Shown here in pieces: positions 16,627 through 25,036 of a stretch of 64,000 bases of DNA. Under the pieces are notes generated by a model, which was not told the origin of the DNA, did not search any database, and was given only the letters and a program-made list of their open reading frames with translations. Source of the DNA: Polyangiaceae bacterium (GTDB lineage Bacteria > Myxococcota_A > Polyangia > Polyangiales > Polyangiaceae); the NCBI GenBank assembly GCA_016719945.1, contig JADJYE010000007.1, positions 248,001 through 312,000 of the forward strand, in the 5' to 3' direction. Numbering within the stretch: the first letter of the stretch is position 1; each line of letters starts with the position of its first letter. A program made the position numbers and the translations under genes.

Positions 16627-17855
16627 GTGTACTCCGCGTTGACCTCGACGTAGCGGTACCCGAGGTCGCTCGTGAGCACCCGCGCTCGGCCGGGGCCATC
16701 GTGGAGGTCGAGCTCGATGCGCAGGTCGTCGGACGAGGCCATCGCGCACGAGGCGGCGCGCCGGTCGAAGGCGGTCGGCTGCCCTCGTTCGAAGACCCGG
16801 ATGCCCTGGAGGGTGCAAGACAGCCTCGAGACGTCGCGAGCGAGCGGGCTGTTGCCGACCGCGCTGACGAAGCGTCCCCAGTTTGGGTCGTTGCCGTAGA
16901 GGGCCGTACGCACCAGCGCGCTGTGCGCGACGCGGCGGGCCATGTCACGCGCGCTCGCGTCGTCCTTCGCCCCAGCGACGTCGATGGTGGTCACCTTCGT
17001 GGCCCCCTCGCCGTCCCGCGCGATGAGCCAGGCGAGGCGCTCTGCGATGGCCGAGAGCGCTGCGATGGCGGGCTCGCGGGCGACCGGCGCGCCGTCAGCG
17101 GGCTCGGACCCGGTCGCGAACAGGAAGAACGAGTCGTTGGTGCTCGCGTGCGAGTCCACGTGGATGGCGTTGAAGCTCCGCTCCAGGATGGCCGGCAGGG
17201 CGCCCTTCAGCTCGGCCGGCGTGAGCGCGTGGGTGGTCCCCGCGATCGAGATCATCGTGGCCATGTTCGGCTCGATCATGCCCGCGCCCTTCGCGACCCC
17301 AGCCTCGCGACCGCCCGCGCGCACCTCGCCCGCCTCCTTCTGGAAGGAGTCGGTCGTCATGATCGCCTCGAGGAAGCGGCGCGCGGAGGCGGCGTCGTCT
17401 CCAAGGGAGGCGAGGGCACGGTCGGCACCTTCGAGCACGCGCTCGATCGGCAGGGGGACCCCGATGACGCCGGTCGACGCGACGAGGACCTGCTCGACCG
17501 GGCACCCGAGCTTCGCCGCGACGTGGTGCACCATCGCGCGGGCGTGGGCCATGCCGAGATCGCCGGTGCAGGCGTTGGCGTTGCCAGCGTTGACGATCAA
17601 GGCCCGCAGCAGGCCACCGCTCTTTTCGAGGTGCTCGCGGCAGACGAGCACGGGAGCAGCGGCGAAGGCGTTCTGCGTGAAGCTCGCGGCGCACGAGATC
17701 GGCCCGTCGAAGACGAGCAGCGCGACGTCGGGCTTCCCGCTCGCCTTGATCCCGGCGGCGACCCCCGCGGCCCGCACACCGCCGAGGTCCGTCAGCGTGA
17801 CGGCAGGAGGGGTCGGGGTGAAGGCGCCACGCGGGGGAGTCGAGGACGAGGTCAC
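16620..17855 (-). CDS. argJ: Bifunctional glutamate N-acetyltransferase/amino-acid acetyltransferase ArgJ
   Basis: The 411-residue protein is a full-length ArgJ. The self-cleavage site is in KGAGMIEPNMATM, with Thr200 as the new N-terminal nucleophile of the beta chain. Other conserved stretches are FTQNAF, ALIVNAGNANACTG, VLVASTGVIG, DSHASTNDS, ARDGEGATK and YGNDPNWGR, in the usual order. It moves the acetyl group from N-acetylornithine to glutamate and may also make N-acetylglutamate, the cyclic arginine pathway, in the cytoplasm. The start is GTG. No other arg genes are in the window. The C-terminus ends inside a hairpin. Confidence 0.96.
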   Translation of the reverse strand: MTSSSTPPRGAFTPTPPAVTLTDLGGVRAAGVAAGIKASGKPDVALLVFDGPISCAASFTQNAFAAAPVLVCREHLEKSGGLLRALIVNAGNANACTGDLGMAHARAMVHHVAAKLGCPVEQVLVASTGVIGVPLPIERVLEGADRALASLGDDAASARRFLEAIMTTDSFQKEAGEVRAGGREAGVAKGAGMIEPNMATMISIAGTTHALTPAELKGALPAILERSFNAIHVDSHASTNDSFFLFATGSEPADGAPVAREPAIAALSAIAERLAWLIARDGEGATKVTTIDVAGAKDDASARDMARRVAHSALVRTALYGNDPNWGRFVSAVGNSPLARDVSRLSCTLQGIRVFERGQPTAFDRRAASCAMASSDDLRIELDLHDGPGRARVLTSDLGYRYVEVNAEYTT

Positions 17856-17892
17856 GCGGCGCGCGTCTCCCCTCCGGACGCGCGCGTCAAGC

Positions 17893-18588
17893 TCAGCGCG
17901 AAGCAGCGTGCGAAGCGCGCGGCGCTTTGGGCGCCCGCAGGCGGAACTGCAGGCCGAGGCTCGCGCCGTAGAGACCCGCCGCCGGCTGCTCGTCGAAGAC
18001 CTCGAAGAACGGCAAGAGCGCGTCGGCGACCAGCTCGCTGGTGAGCGCCACCGTCACGCCCTCGTTCTTGTACAGTTCGAGGTCGAACGCCGCCGCGACG
18101 CCCAGGCTCATCGCATCCATGACGTCGTCGGACGTGACCCGGTCGATCCACAGGTAGCCGATGCGGACCTTCGGGCCGATCGTCACCGGACCGACGTTCC
18201 ACGCGAAGCTCGGGCCGACCGTGAACTGCTGCACGCCGAGGCCCCCGTCGGTGCGGCCCGCGAGAAAGCGCAAGGCGCCCGAGAAGGAGCCGCGCTTCGT
18301 GTCGGCCCCGAACGACGCCTCGAGCTCGGCAGCGCCGACGACCGTGTCGTAGAGCGCTCGAACGCCGCCGGAGGCTTGCGCTCGGAAGGCGAAGTGCGAG
18401 CGCTGCGGATAAGCCTCATCGAGCTCGGGATCGAGCGGAGCGGGCTCGTCCTCCCAGATCTGGGCGTCGGCAGCGCCATCGTCGGCGTCGGCGTCGGCGT
18501 CGGCCGCGACGACCTCGTCCGCGAGGGCCAACGTCGGCGCCATCACGCCCGCGAGCGCCACGGCAGCGGCGAACGTCCTCGAGGTCAC
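17893..18588 (-). CDS. Probable outer-membrane beta-barrel protein
   Basis: The 231-residue product has a signal peptide (FAAAVALAGVMAPTLALA). An Asp/Ala-rich stretch of about 25 residues follows, then alternating hydrophobic strands ending in aromatic residues (FAFRAQASGGVRALYD, FSGALRFLAG, QFTVGPSFAWNVGPVTIG, VRIGYLWID, GLYGASLGLQFRLR). These read as an eight-strand-type outer-membrane barrel. No Phe-terminated final strand is seen; the C-terminus is a short basic tail. Its GTG overlaps the stop of the small Cys-rich gene upstream (GTGA, 18585-18588), so the two are coupled. Confidence 0.7.
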   Translation of the reverse strand: MTSRTFAAAVALAGVMAPTLALADEVVAADADADADDGAADAQIWEDEPAPLDPELDEAYPQRSHFAFRAQASGGVRALYDTVVGAAELEASFGADTKRGSFSGALRFLAGRTDGGLGVQQFTVGPSFAWNVGPVTIGPKVRIGYLWIDRVTSDDVMDAMSLGVAAAFDLELYKNEGVTVALTSELVADALLPFFEVFDEQPAAGLYGASLGLQFRLRAPKAPRASHAASR

Positions 18589-18977
18589 GGGCACACCGCC
18601 TCTCCCAGGTCGACGGTCTCGGTCTCCCACTCTGCGTAAGCGTCGTCGATCGCCGCCTGGCGCTCGAGCACGCGCTCGCACACCCCGGCCTCGACCAGGT
18701 CCTCGCACGAGCTCTCGCGGATGCAGTCCGACTCGGAGGAGGTCACGACCGGCACGCGGTCCGAGCCGCCGCAGCTCCACTCGTAGCTGCACCCGATCAT
18801 CGTCGGGTCGAAGTCTGGACAGCACTCTTCGAGGCGGAGCGCGGCTTGCTCGCAGTCGAGCTCGCGCTCGCCGACGCCACGCGCGCCCATCAACATGATC
18901 GAGACGAAGAGCGCGGTCACCGCGAGGGCGGCGAGCGCGGGCGGACGAGGTCGAGCCGAGCTCGAGCGAGGAGACAT
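18585..18977 (-). CDS. Small Cys-rich membrane-anchored or secreted protein
   Basis: The 130-residue product has an N-terminal hydrophobic helix (ALAALAVTALFVSIMLMG) and a mature region with about ten cysteines (DCEQAALRLEECCPDFD, CSYEWSCGG, CIRESSCEDLVEAGVC), suggesting disulphides in the periplasm or outside. The motif 'LEECCP' with a second CSYEW element occurs in unnamed myxobacterial proteins. The ATG at 18977 is chosen because it starts shortly before the helix; the frame is open to 19070. It is coupled by a 4-nt overlap to the barrel gene, suggesting a joint envelope role. Function is unknown. Confidence 0.6.
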   Translation of the reverse strand: MSPRSSSARPRPPALAALAVTALFVSIMLMGARGVGERELDCEQAALRLEECCPDFDPTMIGCSYEWSCGGSDRVPVVTSSESDCIRESSCEDLVEAGVCERVLERQAAIDDAYAEWETETVDLGEAVCP

Positions 18978-19100
18978 GTTGCGGCGTGGTGCAACCACCA
19001 TGCCCACACGCTGACCGAGGTCCGACGGCGAGCTTTCACGGGGCGAGCGTGCGGCGCGGTGTGACAGCACGATCCGAGCGCTAGCACCCCCGGCGCGATC

Positions 19101-20378
19101 TCAGACCTCCTTCACGCGACCCGCGACCACGTACGCCGCCGTGAAGAGCAGGGCGCACAGGAGGATCGCGTTCTGCAGGCCGAAGACGGTCTGCAGCCAG
19201 CCGAGCAGGAGCAGGCCGGTGGCCGCCGCGAGCTTGCCCGACAGGCCCCAGAAGCCGAACATCTCCCCCGCCCTCCCGGCCGGCGACAGGACCGCGACGA
19301 CGGTGCGGCCCGCCGACTGCGTCGCCCCCAGGCAGAGGCCCGCGAGGACCCCCACGCCGAGGTACACGCCCTCCGGGCCGAGCGCGCCGCCTGTCGCCGC
19401 GCTGATGGCCCCTGTTTGATGGATGCCGACCACGGCGACGAGCCATACGAGGAGCGTGGCGCGATACGTCCGCAGGTTGCCCCAGCGGTCCTGGAGGGGC
19501 CCGAACAGGACCGCGCCGCCGGCCGCCGACAGGTTCGTGAGGACGAACATGGCGACCTTGGTCGAGTCCTTCCAGCGCACGACCTGATCGCCGTAGATGA
19601 ACGCGAAGCTGATGACGATGCCGAGCCCCGCCATGGCGAAGAACAGGCTCAGCATGAAGATCGCGAGATCTCGGAGCTTGGGCAGATCGCGCAGCGTGGC
19701 CCTGAGCTGAGAGAACCCGATGCCGAGCAGCGACTGCCCCGCCGGCAGCGCCTGAGGCGTGCCTCGCTCCTTCAAGAAGAGGAACGTCGGGATCGCCGCC
19801 AGCCCGAAGAAGAGCGCCGTGAGCGGGCCGACCCAGCGCAGCCGCTCGTAGTTGTCGCGCTCCACCGCGCCCGTCGAGAGCTGCACGATGAGCGTGCTGC
19901 CCAGGCCGCCGATGTAGCCGAGGCCCCACGCGAGCCCCGAGATGCGTCCGAGCTTCGCCTTCGGCGCGAGGTCCGGCAGGAAGGAGGCGATGAACGACTC
20001 GCCCGCCGCGAAGCCCAGGTTCGACAGCACCAAGAGCGCCATCGCGATGGGGATGGCGCCTGGCTCGACGAAGCCGAGCGCCGCCGTCGCGCCGATCGTG
20101 AGCGCGTAGCTGCCGAACAAGAACGTCTTCTTGGCGGCGCGGTAGTCCATGATCGCGCCGAGCATCGGCGCGGTGATGACGACCAGCGCGTAGGCGAGCG
20201 CGAGGGTGACGCTCCACAGCAGGTTGCCGAGCCTGTAGTCGGGGCCGTCTCCCACGATGATCTTCGGGAAGATGACGGCGTACACGACCGTGATGATGAC
20301 GGTCGTGTAGCTGGAGTTCGCGAAGTCGAACATCGCCCAGCCGAAGATCTCGCGACGCGCCGCTCGGGGAGGTTCCAT
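19101..20378 (-). CDS. MFS transporter, UMF1/Atg22-like family
   Basis: The 425-residue protein has about 11-12 membrane segments and the N-terminal signature WAMFDFANSSYTTVI of the UMF1 (Atg22-like) family of the major facilitator superfamily. Other typical parts are APMLGAIMDYRAAKK in the loop after TM2, GLAWGLGYIGGLGS and GATQSAGRTVVAVLSPAGRAGEMFGFWGLSGKLAAATG, the conserved second-half motif. Family members are probably amino-acid or metabolite exporters; the substrate is unknown. The ATG at 20378 is right before the signature. The zf-TFIIB gene is divergent, 54 nt away. Confidence 0.87.
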   Translation of the reverse strand: MEPPRAARREIFGWAMFDFANSSYTTVIITVVYAVIFPKIIVGDGPDYRLGNLLWSVTLALAYALVVITAPMLGAIMDYRAAKKTFLFGSYALTIGATAALGFVEPGAIPIAMALLVLSNLGFAAGESFIASFLPDLAPKAKLGRISGLAWGLGYIGGLGSTLIVQLSTGAVERDNYERLRWVGPLTALFFGLAAIPTFLFLKERGTPQALPAGQSLLGIGFSQLRATLRDLPKLRDLAIFMLSLFFAMAGLGIVISFAFIYGDQVVRWKDSTKVAMFVLTNLSAAGGAVLFGPLQDRWGNLRTYRATLLVWLVAVVGIHQTGAISAATGGALGPEGVYLGVGVLAGLCLGATQSAGRTVVAVLSPAGRAGEMFGFWGLSGKLAAATGLLLLGWLQTVFGLQNAILLCALLFTAAYVVAGRVKEV

Positions 20379-20432
20379 GCCAGGCTTCCGAGCGCCTACA
20401 GTATCCCGAACCGCCCAACGGAGAACGCTCGC

Positions 20433-20894
20433 GTGTCGGTCGCCTCCTGCCCTCGCTGCACCTCGACCCCCACCGCCGCCGCCGGGCCGTACCGCCGCGC
20501 CGCAGGCGCGGAGCGCGGGCCGGTACGGACGGCGCTCCGGCGGGAGCAGCACCGCGTCGGGATCGAGATCGACCGCTGCCCGACCTGTGGGGGCGCGTTC
20601 TTGGACGCGGGCGAGCTCGAGGCGGTCGAGCGCGGCGGAAAGGCCGCACGGAGACAGCCCGGGGCGGAGGCGGCGCTCGAGATGTTCCAGCGCTCGCACC
20701 AGCTCGCCAAGCGCCCCGACGACGCGGTCGAGGTGAACGAGGAGCCGCCCTTGGACTGCCCGCGCTGCGGCGAGACGATGTTCGAACGCGAGTGGTCGAC
20801 CACGCTCGTCATGGTCGACGTGTGCCTGGACTGCCGAGGCGTGTGGCTCGACGCGGGAGAGCTCGAGTCGCTCGAGCGGATGTACGGCGCGTGA
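20433..20894 (+). CDS. Double zf-TFIIB zinc-ribbon protein
   Basis: The 153-residue product contains two zf-TFIIB-type ribbons. Each ends in the family signature C-x2-C-x3-(F/V)WLDAGELE: CPTCGGAFLDAGELEAVER in the first and CLDCRGVWLDAGELESLER in the second, with preceding CPRC pairs. The region between is Ala/Arg-rich and mostly helical. Such proteins are small cytoplasmic zinc-binding proteins of unknown role. The GTG start is placed just before the first CPRC. The stop is 7 nt before the histidine kinase gene, so it may be co-transcribed with the two-component pair. Confidence 0.82.
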   Translation: MSVASCPRCTSTPTAAAGPYRRAAGAERGPVRTALRREQHRVGIEIDRCPTCGGAFLDAGELEAVERGGKAARRQPGAEAALEMFQRSHQLAKRPDDAVEVNEEPPLDCPRCGETMFEREWSTTLVMVDVCLDCRGVWLDAGELESLERMYGA

Positions 20895-20901
20895 AGGGGC
20901 G

Positions 20902-22737
20902 ATGAGCGCACGCCGGGACGCCGCCCTGTTCCTCGCCGCGGCGCTCGTCCCCGCGGGGGCGACGGGGCTGCTCGGCTGGCGGGCGCTGCGCAACGAAGAG
21001 GCCGCGCTGCGCCGCGAGGCAGCGCTCGAGGTGAGCGTCGCGGCGGACGCCCTCGGGGCGGAGCTCGAGCGCCGCCTCGCGGCTGGCGCGCGAGACCTCG
21101 CGGCGCTCCCCGTCGACGCCGCGCTCGGAGGCCCCGAGGCCGAGCTCGAAGCGTACGAACGGACGCGCGCGATCACGCCGCCCTTCGCCGCTCCGTTCGT
21201 GCTCGCGCCAGACGGCACGCTGCTCCTGCCTCGCGCCGAGGGGCGCGCAGATCCGCAGCGCACGGAGGCCTGCGACGCCGCGGTCCGCGGGCTCTCGGGG
21301 CCCGAGCGGGTCGCGAGCCGGGAGGCGATCTTCTCGGGGTGCGAGGACGCGCGCGATGCTCGCGGCCGCTGGGTGTGGCCGGTGCTCGCCGTGCTCGAGC
21401 TCCGCTCGCAGGCCACCCCCGGACTGGGCTCCAGGCTCGCCGCCTGGCTCGAGTCGCACGCCTCGCAGATGCGACCGGAGGAGCGCGCTGTGACGCGAGA
21501 GGAGGTCGCGTCGCTCGCCCTCGACGCGTCCATGAAGCGGCGCATGACCGAGGCGCTGGCGGCCAGCTCGCCGACGAGCTCGGGGATCGCCCCCACGCTG
21601 GCGCGCGCGCTCCGCGCCGACGCCGTCCGCGAGGCGCTCGCCCGACCCGAGGAAGACCGCGCTGTGCCCGTCGCCTTCGAGGGCCCAGGCGTCGCTGGCG
21701 CGCTGCGAGGCCTCGGCGGTGGTGGTCACGTCGGCTTCGTGGTCACGCACGAGACGCTCGGCCCCGCGCTCTCGGCGCCGGGCCGCGGCTGGACCGGCCT
21801 TTCGCCCGAGCTGGTCGCGTCAGCGACGACGGCGCCGCTCGATCCCGCGTCGCCGACCGAGGCGCCGCGCGCCGTCACGTGGGTCGCCGACGGGCTGGGC
21901 GTGACCGTCTCCCACGCCGATCCGAGGCGGCTCTCGGCCAAGACGTCTCGCAGCGAGCGCGTCCTCATCGGGCTCATCGCCTTCGGCATCGCGATCGCGC
22001 TGGGGCTCGCGTGGCTCCTGTACCGGCGAATGCTCGCGACGCGGCGCACGAGCGAGCTGAGGACGAGCTTCGTGGCTGGCATCTCGCACGAGCTTCGGAC
22101 CCCGCTCGCCTCGGTGAGGATGCTCTCGGAGCTGTTGGCCGAGGGGCGCGTCGACGACGAGGCCGAGCGCACCGAGATCGCCGAGGCTCTCGCGCGCGAG
22201 GCGAAGCGGATGAGTGAGACGGTCGAGCGCTTCCTCGCGTACGCCAAGAGCGAGCGCGGCAAGCTGGTCGCCAAGAAGGACTCCATCGACCTCGCGGCCG
22301 TGGCTCGAGCTCGCGTCGCCGCCTTCGTGGAGCGCCACCCCGACGCGAAGGTCGAGGTCGCCGCCCCCGACGCGCTCGAGGTCCCGGCCGATCGGCCCCA
22401 GCTCGAGATCGTCGTCGACAACCTGCTCGAGAACGCCCTGAAATACGCGCCCGAGGGCCAACCCTACAAGGTCGTCGTGAGCGCGGCCGAACGCGTCGCG
22501 ACGCTCTCGGTCGCGGACGACGGCCCGGGGATCGCAGCGGCGCAGCGCCGGCGCGTCTTCGAGGCGTTCGAGCGAGGAGACGACCGGCTGTCGAAGGCGA
22601 CCAGCGGGACCGGCCTCGGGCTGTTCCTGGTGCGGACGATCGCGCGCGCGCACGGCGGCGAGGTCGCGCTGCACGGCGAGCGGGCGCGCGGCGCGACGTT
22701 CGTGGTGAGCCTCCCGCTCGCTGACGAGCGAGGCTGA
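20902..22737 (+). CDS. Sensor histidine kinase
   Basis: The 611-residue kinase has an N-terminal hydrophobic segment (about 8-26), a large extracytoplasmic region to about residue 350, and a second membrane span (354-375). The HisKA domain has the H-box SHELRTPLAS with His396; the HATPase domain shows the N-box DNLLENALKYA, G1 DDGPGI, F-box and G2 GTGLGL. No HAMP is evident between TM2 and the H-box. The sensor region has no recognisable PAS or Cache signature. It lies directly upstream of an OmpR-type regulator gene, so the two form a two-component system. Confidence 0.92.
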   Translation: MSARRDAALFLAAALVPAGATGLLGWRALRNEEAALRREAALEVSVAADALGAELERRLAAGARDLAALPVDAALGGPEAELEAYERTRAITPPFAAPFVLAPDGTLLLPRAEGRADPQRTEACDAAVRGLSGPERVASREAIFSGCEDARDARGRWVWPVLAVLELRSQATPGLGSRLAAWLESHASQMRPEERAVTREEVASLALDASMKRRMTEALAASSPTSSGIAPTLARALRADAVREALARPEEDRAVPVAFEGPGVAGALRGLGGGGHVGFVVTHETLGPALSAPGRGWTGLSPELVASATTAPLDPASPTEAPRAVTWVADGLGVTVSHADPRRLSAKTSRSERVLIGLIAFGIAIALGLAWLLYRRMLATRRTSELRTSFVAGISHELRTPLASVRMLSELLAEGRVDDEAERTEIAEALAREAKRMSETVERFLAYAKSERGKLVAKKDSIDLAAVARARVAAFVERHPDAKVEVAAPDALEVPADRPQLEIVVDNLLENALKYAPEGQPYKVVVSAAERVATLSVADDGPGIAAAQRRRVFEAFERGDDRLSKATSGTGLGLFLVRTIARAHGGEVALHGERARGATFVVSLPLADERG

Positions 22738-22743
22738 TATGCT
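22738..22743 (+). promoter_or_regulatory. -10-like element TATGCT upstream of the response-regulator gene
   Basis: TGA-TATGCT overlaps the end of the kinase gene and ends 9 nt before the GTG at 22753. It would allow the regulator to be expressed separately from the kinase. Confidence 0.35.
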
Positions 22744-22752
22744 CGAGGCACC

Positions 22753-23469
22753 GTGAGTGCCAGCGAGCGAGCGCGACAGGAGAGCGTGTTGGTCGTGGAG
22801 GACGACCCGACGCTGCGCCTGGGGCTCACCAAGACGCTGCGCTCTGCGGGATACCGCGTCGAGACCGCGAAGACCGGCACGGAGGGCCTCGAGCGCGCGG
22901 GCGCGGAGGCGTTCGACCTCGTGCTGCTCGACGTGATGCTCCCGGAGAAGAACGGCTTCGAGGTCTGCGAGGAGCTGCGCGAGCGCGACCTCGACCTGCC
23001 CATCATCATGCTCACCGCGAAGGGCGAGGAGGAGGACAAGGTGCGGGGGCTGAAGCTCGGCGCAGACGACTACGTCACCAAGCCGTTCGGGGTGAGCGAG
23101 CTGCTCGCGCGGGTCGACGCGGCGCTGCGCCGGCGGCGCAAGCGCGAGAGCGCGACGTCTCGGATCGAGATCGGCGGCGCGACGATCGACTTCGAGTCGT
23201 TCCGCCTGACGAAGGGCACGGAGACCGCCGAGCTGACGGCGCAAGAGGTCAAGCTCTTGCGCTTCTTTCTGGACCACGAGGACCGCCTCCTCACCCGGCA
23301 GCGCATCCTCGACGGCGTGTGGGGCACCGACTACTTCGGCACGGATCGCACCGTCGACAACTTCGTCAATCGGCTGCGAAACAAGCTCGAAGACGACCCT
23401 CGCGCGCCCCGCTTCTTCCTCACGGTGCGCGGCGGCGGCTACCGCTTCTGCCGCAAGCCGGGCCGATGA
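22753..23469 (+). CDS. Response regulator, OmpR/PhoB type
   Basis: The 238-residue regulator has a receiver domain (acidic pocket Glu16-Asp18, phosphoacceptor Asp60 in VLLDVMLP, Thr88, Lys110 in VTKPF) and an OmpR-type winged-helix DNA-binding domain (LTAQEVKLLRFFLDH, RQRILDGVWG, RTVDNFVNRLRNKLEDD, VRGGGYRF). All catalytic residues are present. It starts at a GTG 15 nt after the sensor kinase stop. Targets are unknown. The downstream AgmX-type lipoprotein gene is separated by 140 nt and an inverted repeat. Confidence 0.93.
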   Translation: MSASERARQESVLVVEDDPTLRLGLTKTLRSAGYRVETAKTGTEGLERAGAEAFDLVLLDVMLPEKNGFEVCEELRERDLDLPIIMLTAKGEEEDKVRGLKLGADDYVTKPFGVSELLARVDAALRRRRKRESATSRIEIGGATIDFESFRLTKGTETAELTAQEVKLLRFFLDHEDRLLTRQRILDGVWGTDYFGTDRTVDNFVNRLRNKLEDDPRAPRFFLTVRGGGYRFCRKPGR

Positions 23470-23536
23470 CACGGCGCCGAGGACGCACCGCCGGAGACCG
23501 CTCGCCGGTGACACAACGGTGACCTGGCCGAGACGG

Positions 23537-23561
23537 AGCCTACAAAGCCGAGCCGTAGGCT
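23537..23561. terminator. 7-bp inverted repeat between regulator and AgmX-type gene
   Basis: AGCCTAC and GTAGGCT flank an 11-nt loop. The repeat lies 68 nt after the regulator stop and before the next gene. It may be a weak terminator or an operator; there is no T-run. Confidence 0.3.
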
Positions 23562-23609
23562 GGTTCTCGTAGGGGCGAGCCAAACCACCACGCCCCCGGG
23601 GAGACTACG

Positions 23610-24881
23610 ATGAACAACGTGATGACGCGGGTGATGGGGCTGGCGATGGGCTTGGTGACGGCGGCCGGATGCGTGGGGCCCGAGTCGAGCGGCGGCGAGA
23701 CCTCGGAGACCTCGCCCGGCGCCGAGCCGGCCGGCAGCGAGGCCCAGGCCATCCCGGCGTCGGACCCCCGGCTCGCCCTCGAGCGGTCGAGGCGCGCGCT
23801 CGATCGCGGCGACGGCGAGGCCGCCGTGGCGGAGCTCGAGGCGCTCGCGGCGAAGCTCGACAACGGCGACGAGAAGAACGAGGTCTTGCTCGAGCTCAGC
23901 CTAGCCTACGAGCTCGACGGCGACGTGGACGCCGCCGTCGACGTGCTCGAGTCGCTGCTCATCGCGAACGCGACCCGAGAGCGCTACGAGGCGCGAGAGC
24001 CGGCCGAGAAGCGCCTTCGCCTGTTGCTCACGGGCAGCGCCGAGGAGACGGGTCTGCGGCTGCCTGCGAAGTCGAACCTGCCCCCCATCACCGCTGCCCT
24101 GCAGCAGGTCTTCGAGCCCGACGCCGAAGGTCGCGTGCTGGTCGACGTCTTCATCTTCGGCCTGCCGCGCAGCGAGCACTCCGGGATTTTCGAGATCGCC
24201 GAGGCGAAGCGGCACGAGCTCGAGCAAGACCTGACGACGAACCTCAAGGTGAGCCAGTCGATCTCGTCGACGGGCAGCTGGCTCGGGCTGCCGCGCGCGA
24301 TCGGGGAGACGGACCCCTCGATGCCCCAGGCCGATCGCTCGCTGCTCGTCTTCTACTTCGACCTCGGGGACAACCGCGTGCCCTCGCGCTACGACGAGTA
24401 CCTGCCGCTGCCGAGCGAGGAGATCGCGGCGGTCCTCGAGCGAGGCGAGGGGCTGGTCGCGGCGCGCAAGCGGGAGGGCGGCAAGCCGGTGCTCGTCATC
24501 GCGGCGCCGCGCAGAGCTCAGCTCGAGCTCGTCGAGCAAGCCCTCGCCGAGATGAAGGAGATCCCCTATGAGCCGGCGATCGTCGAGGTGAAGCCCAACC
24601 TGACGGGTCCGGAGATCCAATCGGTCGTGCGCGGCTCGAGGAAGGCGATGCACGAGTGCTACAAGACCGCGCTGACGCGGGACGCGGCGCTCACCGGGAA
24701 GATGCACCTCAAGTTCGCCATCGACGGGGCGGGCGCGGTGGTGGACGCGTCGCTCGGCGAAGGCTCGTCCTTGGTCGAGGAGCAGCTCGTCTCGTGCGTG
24801 CTCGGTCACGTGGCCAAGCTCTCGTTCCCGGCGACGGGCGAGCGCACCACGGTGACCTACCCGATCTCGATGACGCCCTGA
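23610..24881 (+). CDS. Lipoprotein with TPR-like and AgmX/PglI C-terminal domains
   Basis: The 423-residue product begins with a lipoprotein signal (LVTAAGC, Cys21). Residues 50-115 are TPR-like (ERSRRALDRGDGEAAVAELEAL, LELSLAYELDGDVDAAVDVLE). A central region of unknown fold follows. The last 90 residues match the AgmX/PglI C-terminal domain, a TonB-like fold: SVVRGSRKAMHECYKTAL, GKMHLKFAIDGAGAVVDASL, CVLGHVAKLSFPATGE. Proteins of this type occur in myxobacterial gliding and envelope complexes. A GGGGAG ribosome site precedes the ATG. Outer-membrane attachment is inferred. Confidence 0.8.
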   Translation: MNNVMTRVMGLAMGLVTAAGCVGPESSGGETSETSPGAEPAGSEAQAIPASDPRLALERSRRALDRGDGEAAVAELEALAAKLDNGDEKNEVLLELSLAYELDGDVDAAVDVLESLLIANATRERYEAREPAEKRLRLLLTGSAEETGLRLPAKSNLPPITAALQQVFEPDAEGRVLVDVFIFGLPRSEHSGIFEIAEAKRHELEQDLTTNLKVSQSISSTGSWLGLPRAIGETDPSMPQADRSLLVFYFDLGDNRVPSRYDEYLPLPSEEIAAVLERGEGLVAARKREGGKPVLVIAAPRRAQLELVEQALAEMKEIPYEPAIVEVKPNLTGPEIQSVVRGSRKAMHECYKTALTRDAALTGKMHLKFAIDGAGAVVDASLGEGSSLVEEQLVSCVLGHVAKLSFPATGERTTVTYPISMTP

Positions 24882-25036
24882 GGCCGAGCGGCGCGGGCGG
24901 GCTCAACCGGCTCGCCCGGGCTTGCCGGTCTGGCTCCAGAGCTGGCTCGCGTCCGACCGGAGGCACGTCTCGGGTGGCATGCCCTGTGCTTCGCCGAGCA
25001 AGGAGTCCTCCACGGACGCCGGCAAGGAACCCTCGA

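Noticed and set aside
19416..20432. Upstream extension of the zf-TFIIB frame
   Set aside because: It lies antisense to the MFS transporter, is Arg/Glu-rich, and has no recognisable content; the GTG at 20433 fits the domain start.
20396..20911. Minus-strand open frame over the zf-TFIIB gene
   Set aside because: The plus strand has the conserved Cys motifs and gene context; the minus frame is Ser/Arg-rich and lacks domains.
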